The notes under the pieces were generated by a model. That model saw only the letters and a program-made list of their open reading frames with translations, did not search any database and was not told the origin of the DNA. Of a stretch of DNA of 64,000 bases, positions 7,787 to 17,084 are shown in pieces. Source of the stretch: Acidobacteriota bacterium (GTDB taxonomy: Bacteria > Acidobacteriota > Terriglobia > Bryobacterales > Bryobacteraceae); the NCBI GenBank assembly GCA_025353165.1, contig JANXRE010000070.1:40288-104287 (forward strand). The letters run 5' to 3'. Position 1 is the first letter of the stretch, and every line of letters begins with the position of its first letter. The translations under genes and the position numbers were made by a program.

Positions 7787-10390
7787 CTACAGCATCGCCT
7801 CGACTTTCGCATAAACCTCCGACAGCGCGCCGGGCAGCGCCGCGGCGTCCTTGCCGCCGCCCTCGGCCATGTCCGGGCGTCCTCCGCCTTTGCCGCCCAC
7901 GGCCTGCGCGACGCCGCCCAATAACTTGCCGGCGTGCACCTTCGAGGTGAGGTCCTTGGTAACCGCGGATACGATGGATACGTTGCCGTCTTCGGTGGAA
8001 GCAAGAACCACAATGGCCGTCTTCCACTTGTTCCGAAGCGAGTCGGCGAGCGACCGCAACTGTCCGCGGTCAAGCCCATCGACCTGCCCGGCCAGCACCT
8101 TCACGCCCTTGATGTCCCGAGCGTCATGCTCCAGCCGTCCGGCCTGCGCCTGAGCGATTTGCACCTTCATGTTGTCGAGCTGCTTCTCCAGTGAGCGCTG
8201 AACCGCGAGCATTTTTGCGACATGCTCCACCGCCTCGCCAGGCTTCGCCGCGTTCAGCATCCGCTCCACGCGATACAGCGTATCCGCCGTTTCGCGGAAT
8301 CGTAGCAGCGCCCCCTCTCCCGTGATCGCCTCGATTCGGCGCACGCCGGCGGAAATCGATCCCTCCTCGACGATCTTGCAGATCCCGATATCGCCGGTCC
8401 GGTGAACGTGCGTGCCGCCGCACAATTCCTTGCTGAAGCCCGGGACCTCCACTACTCTTACCTTGTCTCCGTACTTCTCGCCGAACAGCGCCATGGCTCC
8501 CGTCGTCAGAGCCTGGTCTAGATCCATCACGTGCGTGTGGACCGCGACATTCCCCAAAATCTCCCGGTTCATCAGCCGCTCGACCTCGGCCAGTTCCTCC
8601 GCGTCCACCGCCGTGTAGTGCGTGAAGTCGAACCGCAGGCGCCCCGGCTCGACGATGCTTCCGGCCTGCTTCACGTGATTGCCGAGCACAGCGCGCAGCG
8701 CGGCGTGCAGCAGATGCGTCGCGGTGTGATTGCGCATGGTCGACTCGCGCTGGTCGTGGTCCACGCGTCCGATCAGAGTCTCGCCTTCCTTCACCGGACG
8801 CAGCAACTGGACCTTGTGGACCGTGGCGCCCGGCGCAGGCTTGTAAGTATCCTCGACGACGCCTATTTTTTCCTGCGTCTCCGGATCCAGCAGCACGCCG
8901 GTGTCGCCGACCTGTCCGCCCGATTCCGGATAGAAAGGAGTGCGCTCGAAAACGAGTTCCGTTTTCCCGTCGCGTTCGATCAGATGTTTGACCGTCACCG
9001 GCATCTCAAACGTGTCTCGAACAAACTCGGCCGGTGCCAGCGATTTGTACACCTCCGGAACATTCGTCTTATCCGCGCCTTTCCAACTGGCCCGGGCGCG
9101 CTCGCGCTGCTTTTCCATCTCGAAGTTAAAGCCAACCTTGTCGATGTTCAGACCAAACTCGCGAGCCATTTCCATTTGCTCGTCGAGCGCCAGGCCGTAA
9201 GTGTCGTACAGCCGGAAGGTTGTCGCGCCAGGCAGCATCCCATCCACAGCCGCCCTTGCTTCGTCGTGGAACACCCGCTCCGCAATCGCGAACGTTGTAG
9301 CATACCGGTGCTCCTCCTTCTTTACTACGCGGGCGACCCGTTGCACTCTGTCCATCAGCTCGGGATAGGCGTCCTTCATCAGTTCGGCGACGAAACCCGT
9401 CAGTTTATAGAGGTATGGCTCGGTCACACCGATCATGCGCGCGTTTCGCATCGCCCGGCGCATGATCTTGCGCAACACGTAGCCGCGCCCGTCGTTGGCC
9501 GGGAGCACTCCATCGCCGATGAGGAACTCCGTCGCGCGCGCATGATCCGCGTTGATCCGAAGCACCGTATCGGTCCGGTCGTTCTCGCCGTAGCCGGTCT
9601 TGAACAACTCCGCCGCGTGGTCGATAATCGGCCGGATCAAGTCGGTCTCATAGTTCGAGAGCTTGCCCTGCATCACGGCCGCGACGCGCTCCAGGCCGAG
9701 CCCGGTGTCAATGGACGGACGCGGCAGTGGCGTCAGTCTGCCGCCGCTGTCGCGATCGAACTGCATGAACACCAGATTCCAGATCTCGACGAAGCGGCCG
9801 CCCGCGTCGTTCGGGAACTGTTCCCGCTCCCGCCCGGGCTCCGCTGCTTCGATTCCCAGATCGTAGTGAATCTCCGAACACGGTCCGCATGGTCCCGTCT
9901 CGCCCATCTGCCAGAAGTTGTCCTTCTCATCGAGGCGAAAGATCCGGTCCTTAGAGACGCCGGCCACCTCCTGCCACAACCGCTCGGCGTCGTCGTCTTC
10001 GCGGAAAACGGTAACGTATAGGCGGTCCTTGGCCAGCCCGTACTCTCTCGTAACCAGGTCCCACGCAAAGGCGATCGCTTCGCGTTTGAAATAGTCGCCA
10101 AACGAGAAATTGCCGAGCATTTCGAAGAACGTATGATGCCGCCGCGTATAACCGACGTTCTCGAGATCGTTGTGCTTGCCCCCGGCTCGTACGCATTTCT
10201 GGGAAGAGGTCGCCCGGTTATAGTCCCGCTTCTCCAATCCCAGGAAGACGTCCTTAAACTGGTTCATGCCCGCATTCGTGAACAGCAAAGTGGAGTCGTT
10301 CGCAGGAACGAGAGACGAAGAACGGACGATGCGATGGCCGTTGGAAGCGAAGTAGTCGAGGAACTTCTGGCGGATCTGGCTGCCTGTCAT
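7787..10390 (-). CDS. alaS: Alanyl-tRNA synthetase
   Basis: About 867 residues, normal for AlaS. The class II catalytic core opens with IRQKFLDYFASNGH and LVPANDSTLLFTNAGMNQFK. The editing domain carries HTATHLLHAAL and the zinc-binding CGGTH (SKELCGGTHVHRTG). A coiled-coil segment and the glycine-rich DHHA1/C-Ala domain (GGVAQAVGGKGGGRPDMAEGG) close the protein. It charges tRNA-Ala and hydrolyses mischarged Ser/Gly-tRNA. The start at 10390 aligns with the family N-terminus and has GGAAG just upstream; an in-frame ATG at 10408 is the alternative. ypdA follows by 2 bases. Confidence 0.95.
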   Translation of the reverse strand: MTGSQIRQKFLDYFASNGHRIVRSSSLVPANDSTLLFTNAGMNQFKDVFLGLEKRDYNRATSSQKCVRAGGKHNDLENVGYTRRHHTFFEMLGNFSFGDYFKREAIAFAWDLVTREYGLAKDRLYVTVFREDDDAERLWQEVAGVSKDRIFRLDEKDNFWQMGETGPCGPCSEIHYDLGIEAAEPGREREQFPNDAGGRFVEIWNLVFMQFDRDSGGRLTPLPRPSIDTGLGLERVAAVMQGKLSNYETDLIRPIIDHAAELFKTGYGENDRTDTVLRINADHARATEFLIGDGVLPANDGRGYVLRKIMRRAMRNARMIGVTEPYLYKLTGFVAELMKDAYPELMDRVQRVARVVKKEEHRYATTFAIAERVFHDEARAAVDGMLPGATTFRLYDTYGLALDEQMEMAREFGLNIDKVGFNFEMEKQRERARASWKGADKTNVPEVYKSLAPAEFVRDTFEMPVTVKHLIERDGKTELVFERTPFYPESGGQVGDTGVLLDPETQEKIGVVEDTYKPAPGATVHKVQLLRPVKEGETLIGRVDHDQRESTMRNHTATHLLHAALRAVLGNHVKQAGSIVEPGRLRFDFTHYTAVDAEELAEVERLMNREILGNVAVHTHVMDLDQALTTGAMALFGEKYGDKVRVVEVPGFSKELCGGTHVHRTGDIGICKIVEEGSISAGVRRIEAITGEGALLRFRETADTLYRVERMLNAAKPGEAVEHVAKMLAVQRSLEKQLDNMKVQIAQAQAGRLEHDARDIKGVKVLAGQVDGLDRGQLRSLADSLRNKWKTAIVVLASTEDGNVSIVSAVTKDLTSKVHAGKLLGGVAQAVGGKGGGRPDMAEGGGKDAAALPGALSEVYAKVEAML

Positions 10391-10794
10391 CAACTTCCAT
10401 TTTCCCATGCGGGCACCAACCGGGTGTAAGTTGAAAAATCAAACATGACCAAGACCGCTACTGTGCTGGCGGTGGTTGTCGCCGCAACCGCGCAGACCGC
10501 ATCCATTCGCCAAGCTCCGACTTGCATTCCAACGTGTGGGATAGGACGCGGTGGGCCATCGCCAACATGAATCGCGGCGAGTGCACAATTTCGATGCCGG
10601 CCAATTGTTTATGCCGGCAGGCAGTGTAGCTTTGGATCCCGGGGGATCGAAAGCAACGTGCTGCGCCGCCGGAACCGGCAGCACACCCAGCAGAGCAATG
10701 ACCAGGTTTCTTGCGGCCATCATTTTCGACCGCGCACCACGTCCTCCGGAATCCCAAATAGGGTACACTAGCGTCGATCGCTAAGAGGAGGCCC
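10391..10794. other. Intergenic region between alaS and an MBL hydrolase
   Basis: About 400 bases lie between the divergent alaS and the downstream hydrolase. A minus-strand frame ending at 10439 has a signal-like start (MMAARNLVIALLG) but no recognisable body and unusual composition, so I do not call it a gene. A TACACT box near 10765 and an AGGAGG immediately before 10795 probably serve the plus-strand gene. Confidence 0.4.
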
Positions 10795-11757
10795 ATGAGC
10801 CGTTTCGTTTTGATCGCGCTGTTTCTCTCCCTCCTGGGGGTTGGTTTTTTCGCGACCAGGAGCGACGCACAACCCAACACCGTGCAGCAGATCGCGCCCG
10901 GCGTCTGGTTTCGGGAAGGCGATATCGAGCATCAGGGTCACTGCAACAACGTGATCATCGAGATGGAGAAGTACCTGATCGTGGTGGACGCGAATTTCCC
11001 CAGCGGCGCGCGCGCCGTCCTGGAGGACGCGAAGAAGATTTCGTCCAAGCCGGTGAAGCTGGTGTTCGACACCCACCACCACGGCGATCACGCATACGGC
11101 AATCCCGTGTGGACGAAGATGGGCGCAATCACGCTGGCCTACCAGGGAGTGGCCGACGAGATGAAGCGCTACGAGCCCAAGCGGTTCCAGGCGACGATCA
11201 AGGAACGCAAGGACGTCGCCGAGTTGCGAACCACGGTTCCCGAACCGCCGATGCAGACCTTCTCGACGCCGCTGCACCTGGCCGAGGATGCCACGCGCCG
11301 GGTCGAGTTCCGTTTCTTAGGATGGGCGCACACGCGCGGAGACGGCTTCGTTTACCTGCCTAAAGAGAAAGTGCTGTGCACCGGCGATGCCGCCGTCAAC
11401 GGCCCGTACAATTACACGGCCGACGGCAACATCGGCAACTGGCCGACGGTGATGGCCGAGGCGCAGAAACTGGATGTGCGGCATGTGCTGCCGGGGCACG
11501 GGCCGGCGGGCGGCAAGCACATCCTCACCAGGCAGGCCCGGTTCTTCGTCGAATTGAAGAGCGCGGTCGAAGCGGCCGTGAACAGCGGCAAGAAGCTCGA
11601 GGACATCGTAACCATCATCAACGGCGAGCCGAAGTCATCGTCGCTGAAGCTGAGCGACGAGGTTCGCAGGTACGTCGGCGCTCCCTTCGCCGCCCAGGTC
11701 CGGGACGCGTACAACGAAGTCAAAGCGGGAAAGCCAACGGGCGACCTTCCGCATTGA
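10795..11757 (+). CDS. Secreted metallo-beta-lactamase-fold hydrolase
   Basis: A 320-residue protein with a signal peptide (MSRFVLIALFLSLLGVGFFA). The zinc motif HHHGDH occurs in FDTHHHGDHAYG; later ligands are likely in LGWAHTRGD, CTGDAAVNG and LPGHGP. This order matches the MBL-fold hydrolases related to quinoprotein-relay and class B3-like proteins, not classical drug-hydrolysing enzymes. It acts in the periplasm or outside the cell; the substrate is not evident. AGGAGG sits 4 bases before the ATG. The C-terminal ~60 residues form an extra helical segment. Confidence 0.85.
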   Translation: MSRFVLIALFLSLLGVGFFATRSDAQPNTVQQIAPGVWFREGDIEHQGHCNNVIIEMEKYLIVVDANFPSGARAVLEDAKKISSKPVKLVFDTHHHGDHAYGNPVWTKMGAITLAYQGVADEMKRYEPKRFQATIKERKDVAELRTTVPEPPMQTFSTPLHLAEDATRRVEFRFLGWAHTRGDGFVYLPKEKVLCTGDAAVNGPYNYTADGNIGNWPTVMAEAQKLDVRHVLPGHGPAGGKHILTRQARFFVELKSAVEAAVNSGKKLEDIVTIINGEPKSSSLKLSDEVRRYVGAPFAAQVRDAYNEVKAGKPTGDLPH

Positions 11758-11802
11758 GCCGGCTGAGAGCGCCTGGGATATAATCAACTAGGAGTTCCTG
11801 GC

Positions 11803-12780
11803 TTGTCTATCCGAAAAACCCTGCGCCTTGTGGCGCATATTCAAATGCTCCCCGTGTTGGAAAGCGGCGAGGAGACTCTCGTTGGCGGCCAAGCGGTGAT
11901 GGAAGGCGTCATGATGCGCGCTCCGCACAGTTATTGCGTGGCGGTGCGCAAGCCATCCGGCGAGATGGTCACGGAAGAGTATCCGCTAGCCAGGGTCTCG
12001 GAGAAATACCCGCTGTTCCGGTTCCCGATCCTGCGCGGGTTGGGCACGCTCGGCCAAGCCATGTCGCTCGGCATCAAGGCGCTTCGCTTCTCGGCCAACG
12101 CCGCGTTGGATGAAGGCGACTCGAGCAAGAAATCGTCCGAGATTTCGTCCTGGGCGATGGGGCTGAACCTGCTTTTCTCGCTGGCCTTTTTTATCTTCCT
12201 GTACAAGTTCGTGCCGCTGAAGCTGGCCGAATGGATCGGCAATAGCTACCCTCTGCTGCACAGTGATTTCGCCATCAATATGGTGGATGGAGTGCTGCGC
12301 ATCGCGATCTTCCTAACCTTCCTGTTCGGCGTGTCGCGCATGAAGGACATCCGGCGCGTTTTTGAATATCACGGCGCGGAGCACAAGGTTGTGTTCAACT
12401 TCGAATCGGGTAAGCCGGTCACCGTCCCCAACGCACAGGCGTTCCAGACATTCCATCCGCGATGCGGCACCAGCTTCCTGCTCGTCGTAATGGTGATCTC
12501 GATGCTGGTGTACGCAGTCGTGCCGGTACATGGCTTCGCCGCGAAGTTCGCCATCCGCATTCTCCTGCTGCCTTTGATCGCCGGCCTGAGCTATGAGCTG
12601 ATTCGGTTCGCGGCCAGGCGGCAAGGCACGCTGATGGGAGCGTTGACGACTCCCGGGCTGTGGCTTCAGCGGATCACCACCAAGCAGCCGTCCGACTCGC
12701 AAACGGAAGTTGCCATCCGCGCTCTCGACGGTGCGATGCAGCTCGAGAAGGCGCAGGGCGGCGAGCTCGTCATCGCCTGA
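11803..12780 (+). CDS. DUF1385 (YqhQ-like) membrane protein
   Basis: A 325-residue protein beginning at a TTG preceded by AGGAG. GGQAVMEGVMMRAP is the signature start of the DUF1385/YqhQ family. Several hydrophobic helices follow (LNLLFSLAFFIFLYKFVPL, FLLVVMVISMLVYAVVPVH), with the conserved YHGAEHKVVFNFE and FHPRCGTSFL between them. YqhQ-like proteins are frequently encoded next to prfA and rpmE; here prfA follows after 3 bases and prmC after that. Function is unknown, though the conserved pairing suggests a link to translation or peptide release. Confidence 0.85.
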   Translation: MSIRKTLRLVAHIQMLPVLESGEETLVGGQAVMEGVMMRAPHSYCVAVRKPSGEMVTEEYPLARVSEKYPLFRFPILRGLGTLGQAMSLGIKALRFSANAALDEGDSSKKSSEISSWAMGLNLLFSLAFFIFLYKFVPLKLAEWIGNSYPLLHSDFAINMVDGVLRIAIFLTFLFGVSRMKDIRRVFEYHGAEHKVVFNFESGKPVTVPNAQAFQTFHPRCGTSFLLVVMVISMLVYAVVPVHGFAAKFAIRILLLPLIAGLSYELIRFAARRQGTLMGALTTPGLWLQRITTKQPSDSQTEVAIRALDGAMQLEKAQGGELVIA

Positions 12781-12783
12781 ACC

Positions 12784-13863
12784 ATGCAATATTCGCAAAG
12801 GCTGGCCGGGATGGAGGCGCGCTTCGACGAGCTGACGCTCCAAATGGCCGACCCGGCCGTCATCAACGACTCCGACCTCTACCGCAAGACGACCAAGGCA
12901 CAGAGCGATCTCAGCGAAGGGGTTCAGAAGTACCGCGAGTGGAAAGCGGTGCGCGAAAACCTCGATCAGGCGCGCCCGATGCTCCAGGAGTCCGACCCTG
13001 AATTGCGCGCGATGGCCGAAGAGGAAATCGCCAGTCGCGAGCCGGAACTCGCAAGAATTGAGGACGAGCTGAGGGTCCTGCTACTGCCGAAGGATCCGAA
13101 CGACGAGAAGAATGTAGTTCTCGAAATCCGCGCCGGAACGGGCGGCGATGAAGCGACGCTGTTCGCGGCCGAGGTTTTCCGAATGTACTCGCGTTACGCC
13201 GAAACGCACGGCTTGCGTGTGGAAGTGACGTCGGCGAGCGAATCGTCGGTGGGCGGCCTCAAGGAAGTGATCGCGCTGATCAACGGCAACAAGGTATTCA
13301 GCCGGTTGAAATACGAAAGCGGCGTGCATCGCGTTCAGCGGGTCCCCGAAACCGAGCAGCAGGGCCGGGTGCATACCTCGGCGATTACGGTCGCCGTGCT
13401 GCCCGAAGCCGAGGAAGTGGATATCCAGATCGAAGCCAAGGACATTCGCGTCGACACGTTCTGCTCGTCGGGCCCCGGCGGCCAGTCCGTGAACACGACT
13501 TACTCGGCGGTGCGCATCACCCACTTGCCCACCAACGTGGTTGTGTCCTGCCAGGACGAGAAATCGCAGATCAAGAATCGCGCCAAGGCGCTCCGTGTTC
13601 TGCGGTCCCGCCTGTACGAACTGGAACTGGACAAACAACGTGAGCAGATCGGCGCGGAGCGGCGGAGCATGGTGGGCACGGGCGACCGCAGCGAGAAGAT
13701 CCGGACCTACAATTTCCCGCAGAACCGCGTAACGGATCACCGCATCGGTCTCACTCTGCATCAACTCGATCAGGTAATGGAAGGCAAGCTGGATCCCATC
13801 ATCGAAGCCCTCACCACGCATTACCAGACTGAGAAGCTGAAAACCCAGACCGAAGCGGCGTAA
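12784..13863 (+). CDS. prfA: Peptide chain release factor 1
   Basis: A 359-residue class I release factor. The catalytic GGQ tripeptide is in [20 protein letters not shown] and the codon-recognition P-x-T tripeptide is PET in [19 protein letters not shown]1 reads UAA and UAG and triggers hydrolysis of peptidyl-t[23 protein letters not shown] is the conserved C-terminal signature that separates RF1 from RF2. The ATG lies 3 bases after the yqhQ-like stop, and prmC, whose product methylates the GGQ glutamine, starts 2 bases after it. Confidence 0.96.
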   Translation: MQYSQRLAGMEARFDELTLQMADPAVINDSDLYRKTTKAQSDLSEGVQKYREWKAVRENLDQARPMLQESDPELRAMAEEEIASREPELARIEDELRVLLLPKDPNDEKNVVLEIRAGTGGDEATLFAAEVFRMYSRYAETHGLRVEVTSASESSVGGLKEVIALINGNKVFSRLKYESGVHRVQRVPETEQQGRVHTSAITVAVLPEAEEVDIQIEAKDIRVDTFCSSGPGGQSVNTTYSAVRITHLPTNVVVSCQDEKSQIKNRAKALRVLRSRLYELELDKQREQIGAERRSMVGTGDRSEKIRTYNFPQNRVTDHRIGLTLHQLDQVMEGKLDPIIEALTTHYQTEKLKTQTEAA

Positions 13864-13865
13864 CC

Positions 13866-14720
13866 GTGACGGTCCGGACGGCGCTTCTGCAGGGCACGCA
13901 GCTGCTGGAAGAGGGCCGCGTCTCGGCGCCAAGGCTGACCGCGGAGGTTCTTCTTTCCCACGCGATCCGGTGCGATCGGTCGTGGCTCTACGCGCACGAC
14001 AACGAGGAGTTGCGCGAGGTCTGGTGGATTCACTTCGGGCGCTACCTGCACGAGCGCTTACAGGGCAAACCAACCCAATACATCACCAAAAGGCAGGAGT
14101 TCTACGGCCGCGAGTTCTTGGTGAGCCCCGCCGTTCTGATCCCCCGCCCCGAGACCGAGCACGCAGTCGAGTCGGCGCTGCGCCGGCTGCCGGAATCGCC
14201 CGGGACTGTTGTGGACGTCGGCACGGGTTCCGGAGCCATCGCAATCACGATCGCGCTGGAATCCGGCGCGCGGGTGCAGGCGACCGACCTGTCGGCGGAA
14301 GCGCTGGCCGTGGCGGCCTCGAACGCCCGGAAACTCGGCGCGAGCGTCGGCTTCGTGCAGTGCGACCTTCTTTCTGCGGTCCGCGATTCGTCCGTGCAAC
14401 TGGTTGTGTCGAATCCACCCTATATTCCGGAAGACGACAAGAGCGTCACTCAGCGCGAGGTGCTGGAATTCGAGCCGCACCTTGCTCTGTTTGGCGGCCC
14501 GGACGGCATGGAGATTTTCCGCCGCCTGGCCGTCGAAGCCGCGCGAGTGCTCCGGCCCGGCGGATGGCTGATCATGGAAGTTGCATACAACGCGGATCGG
14601 CGTGTTCGCGACCTACTCGAGCCGAAGTGGACGAATGTGCAGGTTGAGACGGATCTCGCCGGTTTGCCAAGGGTGGTATCCGCGCAATGGCCGGGGCCCA
14701 TTGGGGGCGGCACTCCGTAG
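13866..14720 (+). CDS. prmC: Release factor glutamine methyltransferase PrmC/HemK
   Basis: A 284-residue SAM-dependent methyltransferase. An N-terminal helical substrate-binding domain is followed by motif I (VVDVGTGSGAIAITIAL) and the catalytic NPPY (VVSNPPYIPEDD), which recognises the planar amide of glutamine. PrmC methylates the GGQ glutamine of RF1 and RF2, raising termination efficiency. It starts at a GTG 2 bases after prfA, as in many bacteria, supporting a shared transcript. Confidence 0.94.
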   Translation: MTVRTALLQGTQLLEEGRVSAPRLTAEVLLSHAIRCDRSWLYAHDNEELREVWWIHFGRYLHERLQGKPTQYITKRQEFYGREFLVSPAVLIPRPETEHAVESALRRLPESPGTVVDVGTGSGAIAITIALESGARVQATDLSAEALAVAASNARKLGASVGFVQCDLLSAVRDSSVQLVVSNPPYIPEDDKSVTQREVLEFEPHLALFGGPDGMEIFRRLAVEAARVLRPGGWLIMEVAYNADRRVRDLLEPKWTNVQVETDLAGLPRVVSAQWPGPIGGGTP

Positions 14721-14889
14721 CATCTGCCCCGGGGACGCCCGGATCTGATAATCTTCTTGCGATGCCGCTCCTCGACTTTGGGAATCGACGGCACGGGACT
14801 GTGCGTCGCTCATCTCGTTTTCCAACCGTTCCACGGCCTGTACCATTTCTACGATTTGGGTGCTGGGCCACCGCACCAGGAGGGTTAAT

Positions 14890-15356
14890 GTGTCCGACGC
14901 GCTGATACAGATCATCTCTAGCATTGTGGGTGGAGTTGTCGGCGGCGGGCTGGCCGTGTGGGAGCAATACTGGCTGTGCAGCGTGGGTTCCAAGAATTGG
15001 AACGATCAGAGGTGCGAAGGCAGAAGGTCGATTGCATCATCAAGCTTTTCGGGTTGCGGTTCGTGATCGGGGTGGGTTTCCCAGTCAGCGACCCACAGCG
15101 GGAATCCCTGATGTTCGAGATGAACAGGATCGCTGCGTAGTATAGCGATGATTCCGATGTGCAGCGACATCTGCGGGACTTCTTTCAGAATAGGACAAAC
15201 GAAAGGCTGATAACTGTATTAAGGAGCATGTCCCGTACGACTAAACTCACGCTCGACGCCCTCAGTGACGCAGACATCACCAACGTATTCCTGATGTTCC
15301 CTTCAGGTTGGCCTACCGGACCGGTGAGCGTCGGTAACTTAAAGATAAGGATGTGA
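14890..15356 (+). pseudogene. Broken gene for a small membrane-anchored protein (one frameshift, one amber stop)
   Basis: A GTG at 14890 with AGGAGGG 5 bases upstream starts a hydrophobic helix (ALIQIISSIVGGVVGGGLAV). Near 14955-14965 the sequence continues better in another frame with a charged stretch (LERSEVRRQKVDCIIKLFG) that runs to a TAG at 15138-15140. The same frame then reopens (HLRDFFQNRTNERLITVLR) to 15356. The three pieces together resemble a protein with one TM helix followed by a cytosolic helical domain, loosely like DUF6680. Base composition is lower in GC than the flanking prmC and dinB, suggesting acquired DNA. Confidence 0.45.
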
Positions 15357-15368
15357 GGGGCCACTTTT

Positions 15369-15656
15369 ATGGATTTCCATTTCCAAGGCGTCCAATACCT
15401 TCAAGGTCAGCTTGCGGTGGTCGGCTCCATCGTTGCAGAGGATAGCGCACGGATCCCTCTATACCTACCTGCGGCGTACGCCCATACCATGGGATGCGCT
15501 CTGATTGAACTGGCTGTTCTCGCTCAAGAACGAGAGGCAGAACTCCGCCGGACGGGCCAAGTGCTCGATGTGAACACCATGGTTGCCGAGTTCGGTGCGA
15601 GGGTGAGTGCCCGCTTGAAGCTGAACGGCTCGGATGCTACCGTAACGCCGACCTGA
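15369..15656 (+). CDS. Hypothetical protein (95 aa)
   Basis: I do not recognise this protein. It is 95 residues long, with an aliphatic middle (YAHTMGCALIELAVLAQERE) and a helical C-terminus, no signal peptide and no clear TM helix. GAGGGG stands 9 bases before the ATG. It begins 13 bases after the broken gene at 14890-15356 and shares its lower GC content, so the two may have been transferred together as a small operon. Confidence 0.45.
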   Translation: MDFHFQGVQYLQGQLAVVGSIVAEDSARIPLYLPAAYAHTMGCALIELAVLAQEREAELRRTGQVLDVNTMVAEFGARVSARLKLNGSDATVTPT

Positions 15657-15828
15657 TTGGAAGCTGATGCGTGGCCGGCACCGGCCTGGTAGAGCGTCGG
15701 CGGGTATTCCAAGGGAGATCACGGAGGCTGCCGGCCCAAGCAAACCGGGTCGGCGTCAGATGTCGCTACAATGATTTACGAACGAAGAAAGACAATCGCG
15801 ATTTCTAGCAGAGGGTGGTCCCTGCGCA

Positions 15829-17076
15829 ATGGCCGGGCTGAAGACGATCTTTCATATCGATATGGACGCGTTCTTCGTGTCCGTTGAGGAATTGTTTGAT
15901 CCGTCTCTCAAGGGCAAGCCGGTCGTGGTCGGGGGGCAGGCGAATGAGCGCGGCGTCGTTTCCGCGGCCTCGTACGCTGCCCGGAAATATGGCGTTCATT
16001 CGGCCATGCCGCTTCGCACCGCCTATAAACAATGCCCACACGCTATCTTCGTCGATGGCCACCCGCATCGCTACCGCGAGTATTCCGGAAAGGTCTTCGA
16101 GGTCCTGAACCGTTTCTCGCCCCGCGTTGAGATGGCGTCCATCGACGAAGCCTACATCGACGTGACCGGGGCCGAGCGCCTGCTCGGGCCTCCGCTCGTC
16201 GCGGCGCACGCGCTGCACCGGGCCGTGAAGCGCGACACTGACCTGAACTGCTCGATCGGGGTTTCGACGTCGCGCCTCGTTTCGAAGATCGCTTCCGATC
16301 AGGCGAAGCCGAATGGCGTTCTCTGGATCATGCCCGGAATGGAGGCGCGGTTCCTGGCGCCGCTCGATGTCCGAAAGGTCCCCGGCGTCGGCAAGGTGGC
16401 CGAGAAGAACCTGAATGCGGTCGGCATTCGCAAGGTCGGCGATCTCGCGGCGCTCGACGAGCGGTTCCTTGAACAGCACTTCGGGAAATGGGGGCTGGCG
16501 CTCGCGGGTAAGTCGCACGGACTCGACGCGGGAGCCTGGTTCCACGGCGAGGTCGGCGATGAGACCGACGCGAAGTCCATCAGCCACGAGCACACGTTCA
16601 ACGAGGATACGGCCGACGCCGATGCGCTCGAAGCGATGCTGGCCCGCCTGTCCGGGATGGTCGCGCGGCGGCTGCGCGAGAGCGGACTATTCGCGCGGAC
16701 CATTCAGTTGAAGCTGCGATATTCCGACTTCAAGACCTACACGCGCGCGCACACTCTGGATCACCCGACACAGCTCGACATCGACGTGCTCAACGAGTCC
16801 CGCCGGCTGTTCCGCCGCGCGTGGACAGGCGCGCCGGTGCGGCTGCTCGGTGTCCACGCGGGAGGACTGCAGGAAACGGAAGGGCAGATGAACCTGCTCG
16901 AAGGCGAACGCACAGAGCGTTGGCGCAAAGCGCTCGAAGCCGTGGACCGCATGCGCGATAAGTTCGGCGAGTCCAGCCTTTCCCTGGGGACCGGCATGAA
17001 GAGCCGCTTCCGCGAACGCGTGCACGAGAATCCCGCGAGCCTGCCGGGGAAGGGTCACCGCCCGGCAAAAAGCTGA
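15829..17076 (+). CDS. dinB: DNA polymerase IV (Y-family translesion polymerase)
   Basis: A 415-residue protein. Catalytic acidic residues lie at D11 (FHIDMDAFFVSVEE) and D106-E107 (MASIDEAYID). The palm/fingers SAASYAARKYGVHSAMP is followed by the thumb helix-hairpin-helix KVPGVGKVAEKNL and the little finger. QMNLLEGE near residue 355 fits a beta-clamp-binding motif. It copies past lesions with low fidelity. No LexA box is recognisable upstream. About 30 residues after the clamp motif are basic and probably disordered. Confidence 0.94.
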   Translation: MAGLKTIFHIDMDAFFVSVEELFDPSLKGKPVVVGGQANERGVVSAASYAARKYGVHSAMPLRTAYKQCPHAIFVDGHPHRYREYSGKVFEVLNRFSPRVEMASIDEAYIDVTGAERLLGPPLVAAHALHRAVKRDTDLNCSIGVSTSRLVSKIASDQAKPNGVLWIMPGMEARFLAPLDVRKVPGVGKVAEKNLNAVGIRKVGDLAALDERFLEQHFGKWGLALAGKSHGLDAGAWFHGEVGDETDAKSISHEHTFNEDTADADALEAMLARLSGMVARRLRESGLFARTIQLKLRYSDFKTYTRAHTLDHPTQLDIDVLNESRRLFRRAWTGAPVRLLGVHAGGLQETEGQMNLLEGERTERWRKALEAVDRMRDKFGESSLSLGTGMKSRFRERVHENPASLPGKGHRPAKS

Positions 17077-17084
17077 CATGGTTA

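Noticed and set aside
8531..10021. A 496-residue plus-strand frame opposite alaS
   Set aside because: Antisense shadow of the well-supported alaS; composition rich in His/Arg/Val, no domain.
10439..10726. A minus-strand frame with a signal-like N-terminus upstream of the MBL hydrolase
   Set aside because: Body is Arg/Trp/Ser-rich without any family pattern, and no ribosome-binding site is obvious; chance is likelier.
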